From Pseudomonas lurida (GTDB lineage: Bacteria > Pseudomonadota > Gammaproteobacteria > Pseudomonadales > Pseudomonadaceae), in assembly GCF_013522705.1 (NCBI RefSeq), contig NZ_JAAMRE010000031.1, positions 22,614 through 86,613 on the forward strand: DNA of 64,000 nucleotides. The letters run 5' to 3'. The stretch's first letter is position 1. The number at the start of each line of letters is the position of its first letter. Made by a program: the position numbers and the translations under genes. Positions 49,222-58,883 of the stretch are shown here, one piece after another. The notes beneath the pieces were generated by a model. The model saw only the letters and a list, made by a program, of their open reading frames with translations. It was not told the DNA's origin and made no database searches.

Positions 49222-52200
49222 ATGCCCGTGCAACCCGACCCAACCGCCCCGCTCGATTTACTTCCCACCTATCGCGACCTTCACCACGACCTACTGGCGA
49301 AGGCCATTCCCGCCTGGCTGGGCAACGCGTCCGATGCTCGCCGGGCAGCCCTCAAGGCTGTCACCCCGCGCATCGAGCCCTGGCATGCGAATGCCACCGC
49401 CGAGCAACATGACGCGCTCAAGCCGCTGATCGGCGAAGCGTGGGCCGCGCAAAACCAAGTGGACCGGGTGATGACCAGCCTCAAATCCCCCCAAGACTTC
49501 GGCGCACCGATTCTGCAACAAGCCCTCAAGCAGCGCTTCGGTGTCGAGCGTGATGTGCGCAGCACCTACCTTCGGCTCTATATCCCCGCCACCATTCCCT
49601 GGCTCAAGGTCAAGTCCGGTGCCGCGCGTACCTGGACGGTGTCGCTGCTGGAAGCGGCGTTGCACAACTTCGAAGAATCGGAAACCCGAGAAGGCGCGTA
49701 CGAAGAAGCGTCCACCTTCATCACCCGCCCCGGTGCCGATGGCCATTTCGAAAGCCTGCCCGGCGTCGCCACCCGCATCAGCGTACCCGCCTTCACCCAG
49801 CTATGCCGCGAGCTGGATATCGGCCGCCAGTACAGCGCCTACCTCGAGCAGTACCTGGGGGTGCAGGATGCGGCGGCCAAGGCGGCCCTGCAGCTCAAGC
49901 TCAGGCAGAGCCACCAGTCGGCCTTGAAGGTCGCCTTGCAGATGGCACGGATGAAGGGCGACATCCCGCAAGCCAGTGTTGATCCCCTCGCGCGCCTGTT
50001 CAATGGCCAGGACTGCACTTCGCTGCTGCGTCACGACTTGAGCCTGCTGTCCACCCCGCTCACCGGCATCGTGCTGTTTGCCGCAGACCTTGAACGCAGT
50101 CAAACCGTGGTGCCCGTAGTGGCCTACATTCCCGGCGACCCGGAACACCCGCTCAAGTACTACCCCTCCACCGCCCACTTCATGCAGGAACTGACGATCA
50201 AACTGCGCCATCCCAAGTACCAGCGCTTTTTCAGCCATTTTGTCGGCCATGAGGAACAGGGCCGTTTTTTCACCCTGCTGGACACGCGCCTCAGCGAAGT
50301 CACCTGGCATCCACACACCCAGGGGGACGCACGCCCCAGCTGGCGCGAAACACCGACAGCCGCTCCTGACCTGCAAGCGGTCTCCACCCCTTTCGGCGAA
50401 GACCTGTTCGAGCACCTCTACCACAGCCACTTGAATAAGCTGCTCAACGATGCGCGGAGCATGGCGATCGCTACCGCCAGCGTCGACCAGCAGGCGCGCT
50501 GGCGGCGTTGGGACCTGCTGGGTAAGATCAGTTCGGCCTTGCTGCAGGTCGTCGCCTTCATCGCCGCGCCTTTCGTGCCGCCACTGGGGCTGTTGATGCT
50601 CGGCTACACCGCCTACCAATTGCTCGATGAGACCTTCGAGGGCATTGTCGACTGGGCCGAAGGCGTCAAGGACCAAGCCTTCGAACACCTGATGTCGGTG
50701 CTTGAACAACTGGTGCAACTGGGCCTGTTCGCCACCGGCCTGCCCATCGCCGAAAGTTTGCTGCGCCAGGCGCTGCCCGCGCACGTGTGGGCATTTTTTG
50801 ACACGCTCACACCGGTCATGCGCAAGGATGGCTCCTCCAGGCTGTGGAATGCGGACCTGGCACCCTATGCCCACGACCTGTCGCTGCCCGCCGACGCCAT
50901 GCCCGATGCCAAGGGCCTGTATCGCCACGCCGGCAAAGACGTCCTGCCCCTGGCCGGCCAGCACTACGCCGTAGCGACGGACCCTGTAACCGGGCACTAT
51001 CGCCTGCAACATCCTTCACGCCCCGATGCCTACCGTCCGCGCCTGTACACCAATGACCGCGGTGCCTGGGTCACCGAACTGGACTACCCGCTGGCGTGGG
51101 ACCGCCCGACCCTGTTGCGCCGGCTCGGCCATCAGGTCGATGCCCTGAGCGATGCCCAACTGGAGCAGGTTCGCCACATCAGCGGGGTCGATGACGATGC
51201 GCTGCGCGCGCACTACCTGAACCGGCAGCCGCCGCCGGCACTCTTGGCCGACAGCCTCAGGCGCTTCAAGATCGACCACGACCTGCACACCTTCGCCGCT
51301 CAACTGCGCAGCGACGATCCGGCCGTATATAGTCACGCCGATGCCCAGACCCAGCTGTTCCTGCTGACCCGTTACGGCCTGTGGCCCAAGACCAAAACCC
51401 TGCGTTTTCTCGACCGCCACGGCACCGTTGCCTGGGAAGTCGTCGGCAACCCGGATGCCGCCGTGGTGCAGATACCCGAGGAACAGTTAACGAACGGCGA
51501 CCTGTTGAAAACCCTGCTGCAGGCACTGGACGAACCTGAACGTAAACAGTTGCTGGAGGAAGAGTTCGGCTTGCCGCCGATCTCCCTGGAGGCACGAGCC
51601 GGGACCCTCAGGGCTCGATTGGCCGACCTGGCCCAGGACAAACATGCGGCGCTGTTCGAGTCGCGTTACCACAGCCTGGAACACACCACCGACGCTGGGT
51701 TGCAAAGTCTTATCAACGCAGAGCGCGGCCTGCCTCTGAGCGCCGCCGAAGCGCTGCTGCATCACGCCAGCACCAGCGAACTGCGTGAGCTGAACCAGGG
51801 CAATATCCCGCAATCCCTTCAACAGCGGGCACGCGCCGCCTTGCATCAGGTACGCGTGGCTCGCGCCTATGAAGGGCTGTATCGGGAGTCGCTGGCTTCG
51901 CTGGACACCCACCGCCTGGCCCTGCATTCATTGCAGCGCCTGCCGGGTTGGTCGAGTGACGTGCGTATCGAGGTCAGGGACTACAGTGCCAGCGGCCCGC
52001 TGCGCGACAGCATTGGAAGCGCCAGCGCCCCTATCCACCGAACCTTGATCCGCCACGAAACCGGAGGCTATACACCGACCACGCTCACCGATGAGCTGTT
52101 CGGGGTCACCGACCTGTACACCGCCGTCCTGCAGGCCCTGCCCGACACCCAACGCGACGCACTGGGCCTGCACATCGGCCAAGGCCCGCAGCTCAGGCAG

Positions 52201-55149
52201 GCAATGGCCGAACACGCACTGGAACACCGCCAACTCAGCCCGTTACTGGCGGCCGATCCCCTTCTCAAGCCCAGCCATGACCCCAGTACCATGCGCCTGC
52301 TCGGCGGCATGGAGGGTTATCGAGCGGCACCCGCGCACCAGCCCGGCACCGTGCCAAGCATCCAGGCGCAGTTGCAACAGCTCTATCCCCGCCTCTCTCA
52401 AGAACGCATCAATGCGCTGGTCATCACCCTGCAGCGCCTACCCGGTGGACCCTCGAGCGCGGTGGCGGCACTGAGAGTCGAATACGCGCAACTGGACAAT
52501 GACCTGGATATCTGGGAAAGCAATACACCTCAGCGGTCCACCACCGGAGAACGCCTGAGGCATCAGGATTACACGTATGCAAGGCGCAATCGCCGCCTTT
52601 GGGCCGATGAAATCCGGCGCGCCTGGCGCCACGAAACCACGGTCGACGACTACTATGAGCCGATCACCCGCAACGGCCTGCGCCTGCTGCTCAGCGCCCC
52701 CATCGAAGGCGAGCTGCCACAACTGACCGCACGCTTGCCTCACGTGACACTCCTGGAACTGCAAGGCAGCGAGCGCCCGGTCGCGCACCTCGACGCCTTC
52801 CTGGCGCTGTTTCCAAACCTGCGCCTGCTGGCGGTGCGCGACATGCCGCTGAACGCACTTCCCGCCGCCACACCGGGCATGCCGCACCTCAATGAACTGA
52901 TTCTGAGCAACTGTTCGATCACCTTGAATGCCCGGAGCGCGCAAACGCTGTCGGCCATGACGCGCCTCAGAAGCCTGGATCTCTACAACAACCCGTTGGG
53001 CATCACGCCCGATGTGACGAACATGCCGCAGCTGAGCTTTCTGGACCTCAACCACACAGGTATCACCGAAGTACCGCCAGGCCTGGCGAATCGCCCGCGA
53101 CTGGAAGCCGCGATCCTGTCGAACAACCGCATCAGCGCGTTGCCCGCCGAGCTGTTCACCTTGCCGGCGGCTGTCAGCGAACACTTCGACCTGGCGAACA
53201 ACCCATTCACCCCGACGACCCTGGAACAGGTGAAAATCTACTTCCAACGCACCGGCATCCACTGGGAAGCCACGCCACACGCCTTGGACGTCGCCCGGGT
53301 TAAAGCGCTTTATCCGTCCTTCAATGACAGTGAAGTGCGCAGTTTTATCTTTGGCCTGCACGGCACTTTGGAAATGGGGCGAATAGAACTGACACGCCTT
53401 GAGCAGGAGTACACAGCCCTGCAGACAGAGTTGACCCAATGGGCCACGCAAGCGCCACGTCCGCAGGACATCCAGACGCGCCAGACCTTCAAGGCATTGC
53501 TTGAAGCCTGCTGGCGCAAGGAGTCGGCGTTGGACGAGCGCAGTACCAGCATCGTACCGACCTACGCACTGCGTGTTCCCTCGCCGCTTGCCGGTGACCT
53601 GCCGGCGCTGGGCGTGCTTTTCCGCGAGGTTTCATCGCTTGAGCTGCAAGGTAACGCCAGCCCACTGCAAGTGGCGCAGTTCCTTAAAGCGTTTCCTCAA
53701 CTGACCAGCCTGCGGGTGGAAAACGCCTTGCTCGGTGCCATTCCACCCACGGTCTTCGAGCTGCCCTACCTGGTCTCGCTGCAGCTGCCACGCTGCGGCG
53801 TGCGCCTGTCGGCCGGCGAGGAACAAGGCCTTATCGGCCTGTACTACCTTGAGCACCTGGACCTCAGTCACAACCCGCTCACCCACCTACCCGATTTCGA
53901 ACGTCTGCCCAGGTTGTTCAGGCTATCGCTGCAAAACACCGGCATGACCGAGCTCCCCGCCAGCCTGCTGGTGCCCACGGGACGCCGTGAAATCAACCTG
54001 AGCCACAACCGGATCAGCCAGTTGCCCGAGGATTTGTTCGCACTGCCTGCGTCGGCCACCAGAGCCTTCAACCTATCGGGCAACCCGCTGTCGCGCCAGG
54101 CATTGCAGCACATCAAAACCTACAGCCAGGCCCAGGGCGAGCATCTGCAAGCCGATGCGCCAGCCAACGAGCGCGCGCGGGTATCAGTGCTTTACCCAAC
54201 ATTCTCTTCGGCGGAGGCCAACCGTTTTGTGTTCAACCTGCCAGGCGATATGGACGCCGTACCTCGAGCACTCGACAGCCTGGAAGCCGAGTACCGCCAG
54301 CTCTGCGCAGATTTGCAGACGTGGGCACTGGATGTCCCGGCACCCGAGCCCACGCAAGGCGCCCGGATGGATGAGCAGCTCCAGGCCCAGGAGCAGATCA
54401 ACCGCCTGATGTTCAAAGAGTTGCTGGAACAGGGCTGGCGCCGCGAGAGTCCGTTGGATGAACTCAATGGCGGCGAGCCACCCACTCACGAGCTGACGTT
54501 TGAGACACCGCTGCGTGGCGCACTACCGAGGTTGAACGCGCGTTTCGAACACATCTCTCGACTGGACCTGAGCACGGGCGACATCACCACCGACATCGAC
54601 GGGTTGCTCGCAGGCTTCCCCCAACTCAAAAGCCTGTCGGTGTTCCGTTACGCCCTGAGCAAGCTGCCTTCCTCGATATTCGACATACCCAGCCTGACCT
54701 CCCTGAGCCTTCAGGAATGCCGGATTATCCTGACTGAGGAAACCGCCGGCGCGCTGGCGGCGATGACGCAACTGGAGTACCTGGACCTGAGCGAGAACCC
54801 ACTGGGCCTGCCGATTGACGTGAGCCAGCTGTCCAACCTGCAGTCGCTGTATATGCAGGACGTCGGGCTCACCGAGTTTCCCAGTGGCGTATTTGGCCTG
54901 CATCACCTGACCACATTGGACGTCAGCGACAACGCCATCGTAGAGGTGCCCGCCGACATCCTCGAACGGCAACTGCCCTTCGATGAAGAGTCTGACTTCA
55001 GTGGGAACTCGTTTTCGCCTGCCAGCATCGAGCGTTTAAGAACCTATTTCTTGCAGACCGGCAATGACCTGGGAGTCGCGGATGCGGCCCACGATGATGC
55101 AGGCGCCCCTCTGGCGCCGCCGACACCACCGGAGCCCGTGGAGGAGTAA
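49222..55149 (+). CDS. Giant leucine-rich-repeat protein, dermonecrotic-toxin-like, lacking a C-terminal E3 domain
   Basis: The 1975-residue protein has an N-terminal region (about 1-700) like that of the large Pseudomonas LRR proteins annotated as dermonecrotic toxin (DUF6543). It includes a hydrophobic stretch near 438-475 (VVAFIAAPFVPPLGLLMLGY). From about 1054 the sequence is a triplicated module of about 300 residues, starting LYPRLS (1054), LYPSFN (1363) and LYPTFS (1657). Each has a helical lead and then leucine-rich repeats (LRSLDLYNNPLG, LEHLDLSHNPLT, LEYLDLSENPLG). Related proteins often end in a NEL-type ubiquitin ligase; this one stops after the last LRR with a Pro/Glu tail. No signal peptide or immunity gene is seen. 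It ends 4 bp from argR. Host or rival targeting is inference. Confidence 0.75.
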   Translation: MPVQPDPTAPLDLLPTYRDLHHDLLAKAIPAWLGNASDARRAALKAVTPRIEPWHANATAEQHDALKPLIGEAWAAQNQVDRVMTSLKSPQDFGAPILQQALKQRFGVERDVRSTYLRLYIPATIPWLKVKSGAARTWTVSLLEAALHNFEESETREGAYEEASTFITRPGADGHFESLPGVATRISVPAFTQLCRELDIGRQYSAYLEQYLGVQDAAAKAALQLKLRQSHQSALKVALQMARMKGDIPQASVDPLARLFNGQDCTSLLRHDLSLLSTPLTGIVLFAADLERSQTVVPVVAYIPGDPEHPLKYYPSTAHFMQELTIKLRHPKYQRFFSHFVGHEEQGRFFTLLDTRLSEVTWHPHTQGDARPSWRETPTAAPDLQAVSTPFGEDLFEHLYHSHLNKLLNDARSMAIATASVDQQARWRRWDLLGKISSALLQVVAFIAAPFVPPLGLLMLGYTAYQLLDETFEGIVDWAEGVKDQAFEHLMSVLEQLVQLGLFATGLPIAESLLRQALPAHVWAFFDTLTPVMRKDGSSRLWNADLAPYAHDLSLPADAMPDAKGLYRHAGKDVLPLAGQHYAVATDPVTGHYRLQHPSRPDAYRPRLYTNDRGAWVTELDYPLAWDRPTLLRRLGHQVDALSDAQLEQVRHISGVDDDALRAHYLNRQPPPALLADSLRRFKIDHDLHTFAAQLRSDDPAVYSHADAQTQLFLLTRYGLWPKTKTLRFLDRHGTVAWEVVGNPDAAVVQIPEEQLTNGDLLKTLLQALDEPERKQLLEEEFGLPPISLEARAGTLRARLADLAQDKHAALFESRYHSLEHTTDAGLQSLINAERGLPLSAAEALLHHASTSELRELNQGNIPQSLQQRARAALHQVRVARAYEGLYRESLASLDTHRLALHSLQRLPGWSSDVRIEVRDYSASGPLRDSIGSASAPIHRTLIRHETGGYTPTTLTDELFGVTDLYTAVLQALPDTQRDALGLHIGQGPQLRQAMAEHALEHRQLSPLLAADPLLKPSHDPSTMRLLGGMEGYRAAPAHQPGTVPSIQAQLQQLYPRLSQERINALVITLQRLPGGPSSAVAALRVEYAQLDNDLDIWESNTPQRSTTGERLRHQDYTYARRNRRLWADEIRRAWRHETTVDDYYEPITRNGLRLLLSAPIEGELPQLTARLPHVTLLELQGSERPVAHLDAFLALFPNLRLLAVRDMPLNALPAATPGMPHLNELILSNCSITLNARSAQTLSAMTRLRSLDLYNNPLGITPDVTNMPQLSFLDLNHTGITEVPPGLANRPRLEAAILSNNRISALPAELFTLPAAVSEHFDLANNPFTPTTLEQVKIYFQRTGIHWEATPHALDVARVKALYPSFNDSEVRSFIFGLHGTLEMGRIELTRLEQEYTALQTELTQWATQAPRPQDIQTRQTFKALLEACWRKESALDERSTSIVPTYALRVPSPLAGDLPALGVLFREVSSLELQGNASPLQVAQFLKAFPQLTSLRVENALLGAIPPTVFELPYLVSLQLPRCGVRLSAGEEQGLIGLYYLEHLDLSHNPLTHLPDFERLPRLFRLSLQNTGMTELPASLLVPTGRREINLSHNRISQLPEDLFALPASATRAFNLSGNPLSRQALQHIKTYSQAQGEHLQADAPANERARVSVLYPTFSSAEANRFVFNLPGDMDAVPRALDSLEAEYRQLCADLQTWALDVPAPEPTQGARMDEQLQAQEQINRLMFKELLEQGWRRESPLDELNGGEPPTHELTFETPLRGALPRLNARFEHISRLDLSTGDITTDIDGLLAGFPQLKSLSVFRYALSKLPSSIFDIPSLTSLSLQECRIILTEETAGALAAMTQLEYLDLSENPLGLPIDVSQLSNLQSLYMQDVGLTEFPSGVFGLHHLTTLDVSDNAIVEVPADILERQLPFDEESDFSGNSFSPASIERLRTYFLQTGNDLGVADAAHDDAGAPLAPPTPPEPVEE

Positions 55150-55153
55150 CCCG

Positions 55154-56134
55154 TCAGCCGCGCTCGGCCGGCACCGACGACAACTCGAATGGGCTGCTGC
55201 TGCGGCGCTGGTTGCGGTCTTCACGGGGGGTGGCGCCGAAGAAATTGCGGTAGGCGCTGGAGAAGTGCGGCCCCGAAGAGAAGCCGCAGGACAGGCCGAT
55301 CTGGATGATCGACTTGCTGGTTTGCATGAGCATCTGGCGCGCCTTGTTCAGGCGCAGTTCCAGGTAGTACTGGCTGGGGACGCGATTGAGGTATTGCTTG
55401 AAGATGCGTTCCAGTTGTCGTCGCGACACGCACACGTGCTGGGCGATTTCGTCGGTGGTCAGCGGCTCTTCGATGTTGGCTTCCATCAGCAGCACTGCCT
55501 GGGTCAGCTTCGGATGGCTGGAGCCCAGGCGGTTTTGCAAGGGGATACGCTGGCGCTCGCCGCCTTCGCGGATGCGCTCGACCACCAGTTCTTCGGATAC
55601 CGCGCCGGCCAATTCGGCGCCGTGGTCACGGGCCAGCACCGCCAGCAGCAGGTCGAGCACCGACATGCCGCCGCAGGCGGTCAGGCGGTCGCGGTCCCAA
55701 TCGAACAGATGGCTGGTGGCGATGACCTTGGGGAAGCGCTCGGCAAAGTCGTCCTGCCAGCGCCAGTGCACAGCGGCACGGTAACCGTCGAGCAGACCGA
55801 GCTGGGCCAACGGATAGACGCCGGCCGACAACCCGCCGATCACACACCCGGCGCGCACCAATTGCTTGAGCGCGCTGCTCAGTTGAGAGGCGATGACGGT
55901 GGGCGGCTCGTCGGCCAGCAGGAACAGTTTCTGAAAGCCTTCGAGCTTGCCGGCCCACGGCTCGCCCGGCAGTTGCCAGGCACCTTCGGCGGCAGGTTCG
56001 GCGAGCAGAAACGACAGCTCGTAGACCACTTCCGGATGCACCCGCTGGGCCACGCGCAAGGCCTCCTCAGCCAGCGCAAGCGTGAGTGCTTTTGTGCTGG
56101 GCCAGATCAGGAAACCAATTTTGTGGGCGGTCAT
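55154..56134 (-). CDS. argR: Arginine-responsive regulator ArgR (AraC family)
   Basis: The 326-residue protein has an N-terminal DJ-1/PfpI-like amidotransferase-fold domain (IGFLIWPSTKALTLALAEEALRVA) and a C-terminal AraC double HTH (TTDEIAQHVCVSRRQLERIFKQYL; IIQIGLSCGFSSGPHFSSAYRNFFG). Placement right after aotJQMOP is the arrangement of pseudomonad ArgR, unrelated to E. coli ArgR. It activates arginine uptake and catabolism genes and represses biosynthesis in response to arginine. The neighbouring aru and aot promoters carry matching sites. Confidence 0.93.
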   Translation of the reverse strand: MTAHKIGFLIWPSTKALTLALAEEALRVAQRVHPEVVYELSFLLAEPAAEGAWQLPGEPWAGKLEGFQKLFLLADEPPTVIASQLSSALKQLVRAGCVIGGLSAGVYPLAQLGLLDGYRAAVHWRWQDDFAERFPKVIATSHLFDWDRDRLTACGGMSVLDLLLAVLARDHGAELAGAVSEELVVERIREGGERQRIPLQNRLGSSHPKLTQAVLLMEANIEEPLTTDEIAQHVCVSRRQLERIFKQYLNRVPSQYYLELRLNKARQMLMQTSKSIIQIGLSCGFSSGPHFSSAYRNFFGATPREDRNQRRSSSPFELSSVPAERG

Positions 56135-56225
56135 GGAAGGCTATCCGAAGCAGAAACAGTGAAAGAAGCCGTGGGCCAATGCTAGCCCGTAAATGAACAC
56201 AAATCTCAAAAACGATGAACATCCA

Positions 56226-56256
56226 ATGTGGGCGGGGGCTTGCCCCCTCCCACATA
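56226..56256. repeat. Compact REP palindrome between aotP and argR
   Basis: AATGTGGGCGGGGGCTTGCCCCCTCCCACAT is a single imperfect palindrome of the same family as the REPINs, with no spacer arm. It lies in the 144-bp gap upstream of argR within the aot-argR run. Confidence 0.8.
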
Positions 56257-56278
56257 AAGCAGCGCTCACACGGAGTGG

Positions 56279-57043
56279 CTACTTCAAGCTGCCGGACAGG
56301 AACTGCTGCAACCGCTCCGATTGTGGATTCACCAGCACTTCACGCGGGTTGCCGCGTTCTTCGACGATGCCTTTGTGCAAAAACACCAGCTGGTTGGACA
56401 CTTCACGAGCAAAGCCCATTTCGTGGGTCACCACCACCATGGTGCGGCCTTCCAGGGCCAGGTCCTGCATCACCTTGAGCACTTCGCCCACCAGCTCAGG
56501 GTCGAGGGCCGAGGTGGGTTCGTCGAACAGCATCACCTCCGGTTCCATCGCCAGGGCACGGGCAATCGCCACGCGCTGCTGCTCGCCGCCGGACATATGG
56601 CCGGGGAACGCATCCTTGCGATGGCCCACGCCGACCTTGGCCAGGTAGTGCTCGGCCTTTTCACGGGCGTCTTTTTTCGACATGCCCAGCACATGCACCG
56701 GTGCTTCCATCACGTTTTCCAACGCGGTCATGTGCGACCACAGGTTGAAATGCTGGAACACCATGGACAGGCGCGAACGCATGCGTTGCAGCTGCTTGGG
56801 ATCGGCCGCCTTCATGGCGCCGTCCTTGTTGGCCACCAGTTTCAGCTCTTCGTTATTGAGCAGGATCTTGCCGGCGTGGGGTTGCTCCAGCAGGTTGATG
56901 CAGCGCAAAAAGGTACTTTTGCCCGAACCGCTGGAACCGATGATGCTGATCACATCACCGGCGGCGGCGGCCAGGGACACGCCTTTGAGCACTTCATGAC
57001 TGCCATAGCGTTTATGCAGGTCTTGGACTTCAAGCTTGTACAT
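56279..57043 (-). CDS. aotP: Arginine/ornithine ABC transporter ATP-binding protein AotP
   Basis: The 254-residue ATPase starts MYKLEVQDLHKRYGSHEVLKGVSL; a start five codons upstream is less likely. Walker A is GSSGSGKST, the signature LSGGQ-like MSGGEQQRVAIARAL, Walker B VMLFDEPT, and the switch His is in VVTHEMGFA. It powers basic amino acid import through AotQM. It lies 27 bp after aotO. Confidence 0.95.
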   Translation of the reverse strand: MYKLEVQDLHKRYGSHEVLKGVSLAAAAGDVISIIGSSGSGKSTFLRCINLLEQPHAGKILLNNEELKLVANKDGAMKAADPKQLQRMRSRLSMVFQHFNLWSHMTALENVMEAPVHVLGMSKKDAREKAEHYLAKVGVGHRKDAFPGHMSGGEQQRVAIARALAMEPEVMLFDEPTSALDPELVGEVLKVMQDLALEGRTMVVVTHEMGFAREVSNQLVFLHKGIVEERGNPREVLVNPQSERLQQFLSGSLK

Positions 57044-57070
57044 GCGGTCGGTTCTCACAAAAACAGGTGG

Positions 57071-58183
57071 TCAGTCGTTGAGCAAGCGCCCGTGTCGCAG
57101 CGCTTCGCGCCCCGCCACCTTGGCCAGCCAGAAACCCGCTTGGGCATAACGTAGCCGTTCAACGGCAAACAGCACCCCCGAGGTGCCCGCGCAGATAATG
57201 CTCACGCGGTCGGTCAGGGGATCAATCACTTCAAAAATCGGTTCGCCTTTGTCGACCCAGTCCCCGGCCTTGCGCAGGTAACTGATCACCCCGGCGTGGG
57301 GCGCGAACAGCAACTCGGTGCCTTCGAACGGCACGCCTTCGCACGGTTCGTGTTGCGGCGCCGGCCACTCGCCTTTGATCAGGCCCTGCTCGGCGAGGAA
57401 GGCGAGGATGCCTTCGGCATGGAAGATCGCTTCGTCGCGACCGGTGTCGGCCTGACCACCCAGCTCCAGCGTCGTCGCCAGGCACGCCAACGGGATCTGC
57501 GCCTCGGGGAATGCCCGCGACAAGCGCAACCACGGCAGCGAACAGGCCTCATCGAACGAACTGCCGCCGGAGTCTTCCGCGAGCAGGCCGACCTTCACAT
57601 TCAGGTGCGCCGAGAGCGAACGCCACTGCGGCCAGTGCTGGGGCAACGCGTACATGTGCAGCGCGGCTTCGGCGTCGCAGTGCAGGTCGAGCACGATATC
57701 GGCGATGCACGCATGCTTGAGCAATACGCGCTGCATGCCTTGCAACTGGCTGCTCGGCTCGGGCAGTGCGTCCAACGCCTGGCTCATCGCCTGGCGAATC
57801 AGGCGCACATTGGCGTGAGGGTCATCCCCCAGCTTGCCGGAGAGCAGCTCGGCCACTGGCTCGCTCAATTCAACGAAGTCGCGGTTGAAATTCTTGCCGC
57901 TGCCCACTTCGAAACGGCCCTGGTGGCTGCCTTGCAGCAGCTGCCCAAGGCCCATCGGGTTGGCCACCGGCACCAGCTCGATCACGCCGTTGAGGGCGCC
58001 TTGCCGTTCCAGTTCGATCAGACGCTTTTTCAGCTCCCAGGCGGCGCGCATGCCGGGCAGCTCATCGGCGTGCAGGCTGGCCTGGATATACGCCTTGCGC
58101 TCGCCGCTGCCGAAACGGAACACACTCAGCTGGCGCTCGCAGCCCAGGTGGCCCCAGGGCAACAGGTGGTCGATACGTTCCAT
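57071..58183 (-). CDS. aotO: AotO, succinylglutamate desuccinylase/aspartoacylase-family protein
   Basis: The 370-residue protein belongs to the AstE/AspA zinc hydrolase family, with SLHADELPGMRAAWELKKRL (H and E ligands) and DIVLDLHCDAEAALHMY (third ligand). A C-terminal biotinyl-like beta domain follows (LFAPHAGVISYLRKAGDWVDKGEPIFEVIDPLTD). The same slot in P. aeruginosa is aotO, reported as unnecessary for uptake. Its substrate is unknown; an acylated amino acid is the natural guess. It starts 1 bp after aotM. Confidence 0.88.
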   Translation of the reverse strand: MERIDHLLPWGHLGCERQLSVFRFGSGERKAYIQASLHADELPGMRAAWELKKRLIELERQGALNGVIELVPVANPMGLGQLLQGSHQGRFEVGSGKNFNRDFVELSEPVAELLSGKLGDDPHANVRLIRQAMSQALDALPEPSSQLQGMQRVLLKHACIADIVLDLHCDAEAALHMYALPQHWPQWRSLSAHLNVKVGLLAEDSGGSSFDEACSLPWLRLSRAFPEAQIPLACLATTLELGGQADTGRDEAIFHAEGILAFLAEQGLIKGEWPAPQHEPCEGVPFEGTELLFAPHAGVISYLRKAGDWVDKGEPIFEVIDPLTDRVSIICAGTSGVLFAVERLRYAQAGFWLAKVAGREALRHGRLLND

Positions 58184-58184
58184 A

Positions 58185-58883
58185 TCAGTGCTTCCGTGGA
58201 GCCAGGTAGCTCAGCCAGCGGCGCTCGGCCAACTTGAACAGGCGCACCAGGATGAAGGTCAGGCACAGGTAGAACACGCCGGCGGTGATATACGCTTCGA
58301 ACGGCAGGTAATACTGCGCGTTGACGGTACGGGCCGCGCCGGTGATGTCGATCAACGTGACGATGGAGGCCAGGCTGGTGGTCTGCAGCATCATGATCAC
58401 TTCGTTGCTGTACTGCGGCAGCGCGCGGCGCAGGGCCGACGGCAGCAGGATGCGGCGGTACAGCTTGTAGCGCGACATGCCCATGGCCTTGGCCGCTTCG
58501 ATCTCGCCGTTCGGAGTGGCCCTGAGGCTACCGGCAATGATTTCGGCGGTGTAGGCGCTGGTGTTGATCGCAAAGGCCAGGCACGCGCAGAACGTCGCGC
58601 TGGACAGCCACGGCCACAGGAAGCTCTCGCGCACCGCTTCGAATTGCGCCAGGCCGTAGTAGATCAGAAACAGCTGCACCAGCATCGGCGTGCCGCGGAT
58701 CACGTAGGTGTAGAGCCAGGCCGCGCCGTTGACCAGCGGCTGTTTGGACACCCGCATCAAGCCCAGGGGCACCGCCACGAGCAGGCCGAAGAACAGCGAG
58801 ATCGCCAGCAGTTTCAGGGTGGTCGCCAGGCCGCCGAGGTACAGCGGCATGGCCTCCCAGATGACGTTGTAGTCGAAGATCAT
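58185..58883 (-). CDS. aotM: Arginine/ornithine ABC transporter permease AotM
   Basis: The 232-residue inner-membrane permease of the polar amino acid family has about five helices. The EAA loop contacting the ATPase is EIEAAKAMGMSRYKLYRRILLPSALRRALP. It overlaps aotQ by 4 bp and abuts aotO, so translation is tightly coupled. It pairs with AotQ in the channel. Confidence 0.95.
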   Translation of the reverse strand: MIFDYNVIWEAMPLYLGGLATTLKLLAISLFFGLLVAVPLGLMRVSKQPLVNGAAWLYTYVIRGTPMLVQLFLIYYGLAQFEAVRESFLWPWLSSATFCACLAFAINTSAYTAEIIAGSLRATPNGEIEAAKAMGMSRYKLYRRILLPSALRRALPQYSNEVIMMLQTTSLASIVTLIDITGAARTVNAQYYLPFEAYITAGVFYLCLTFILVRLFKLAERRWLSYLAPRKH

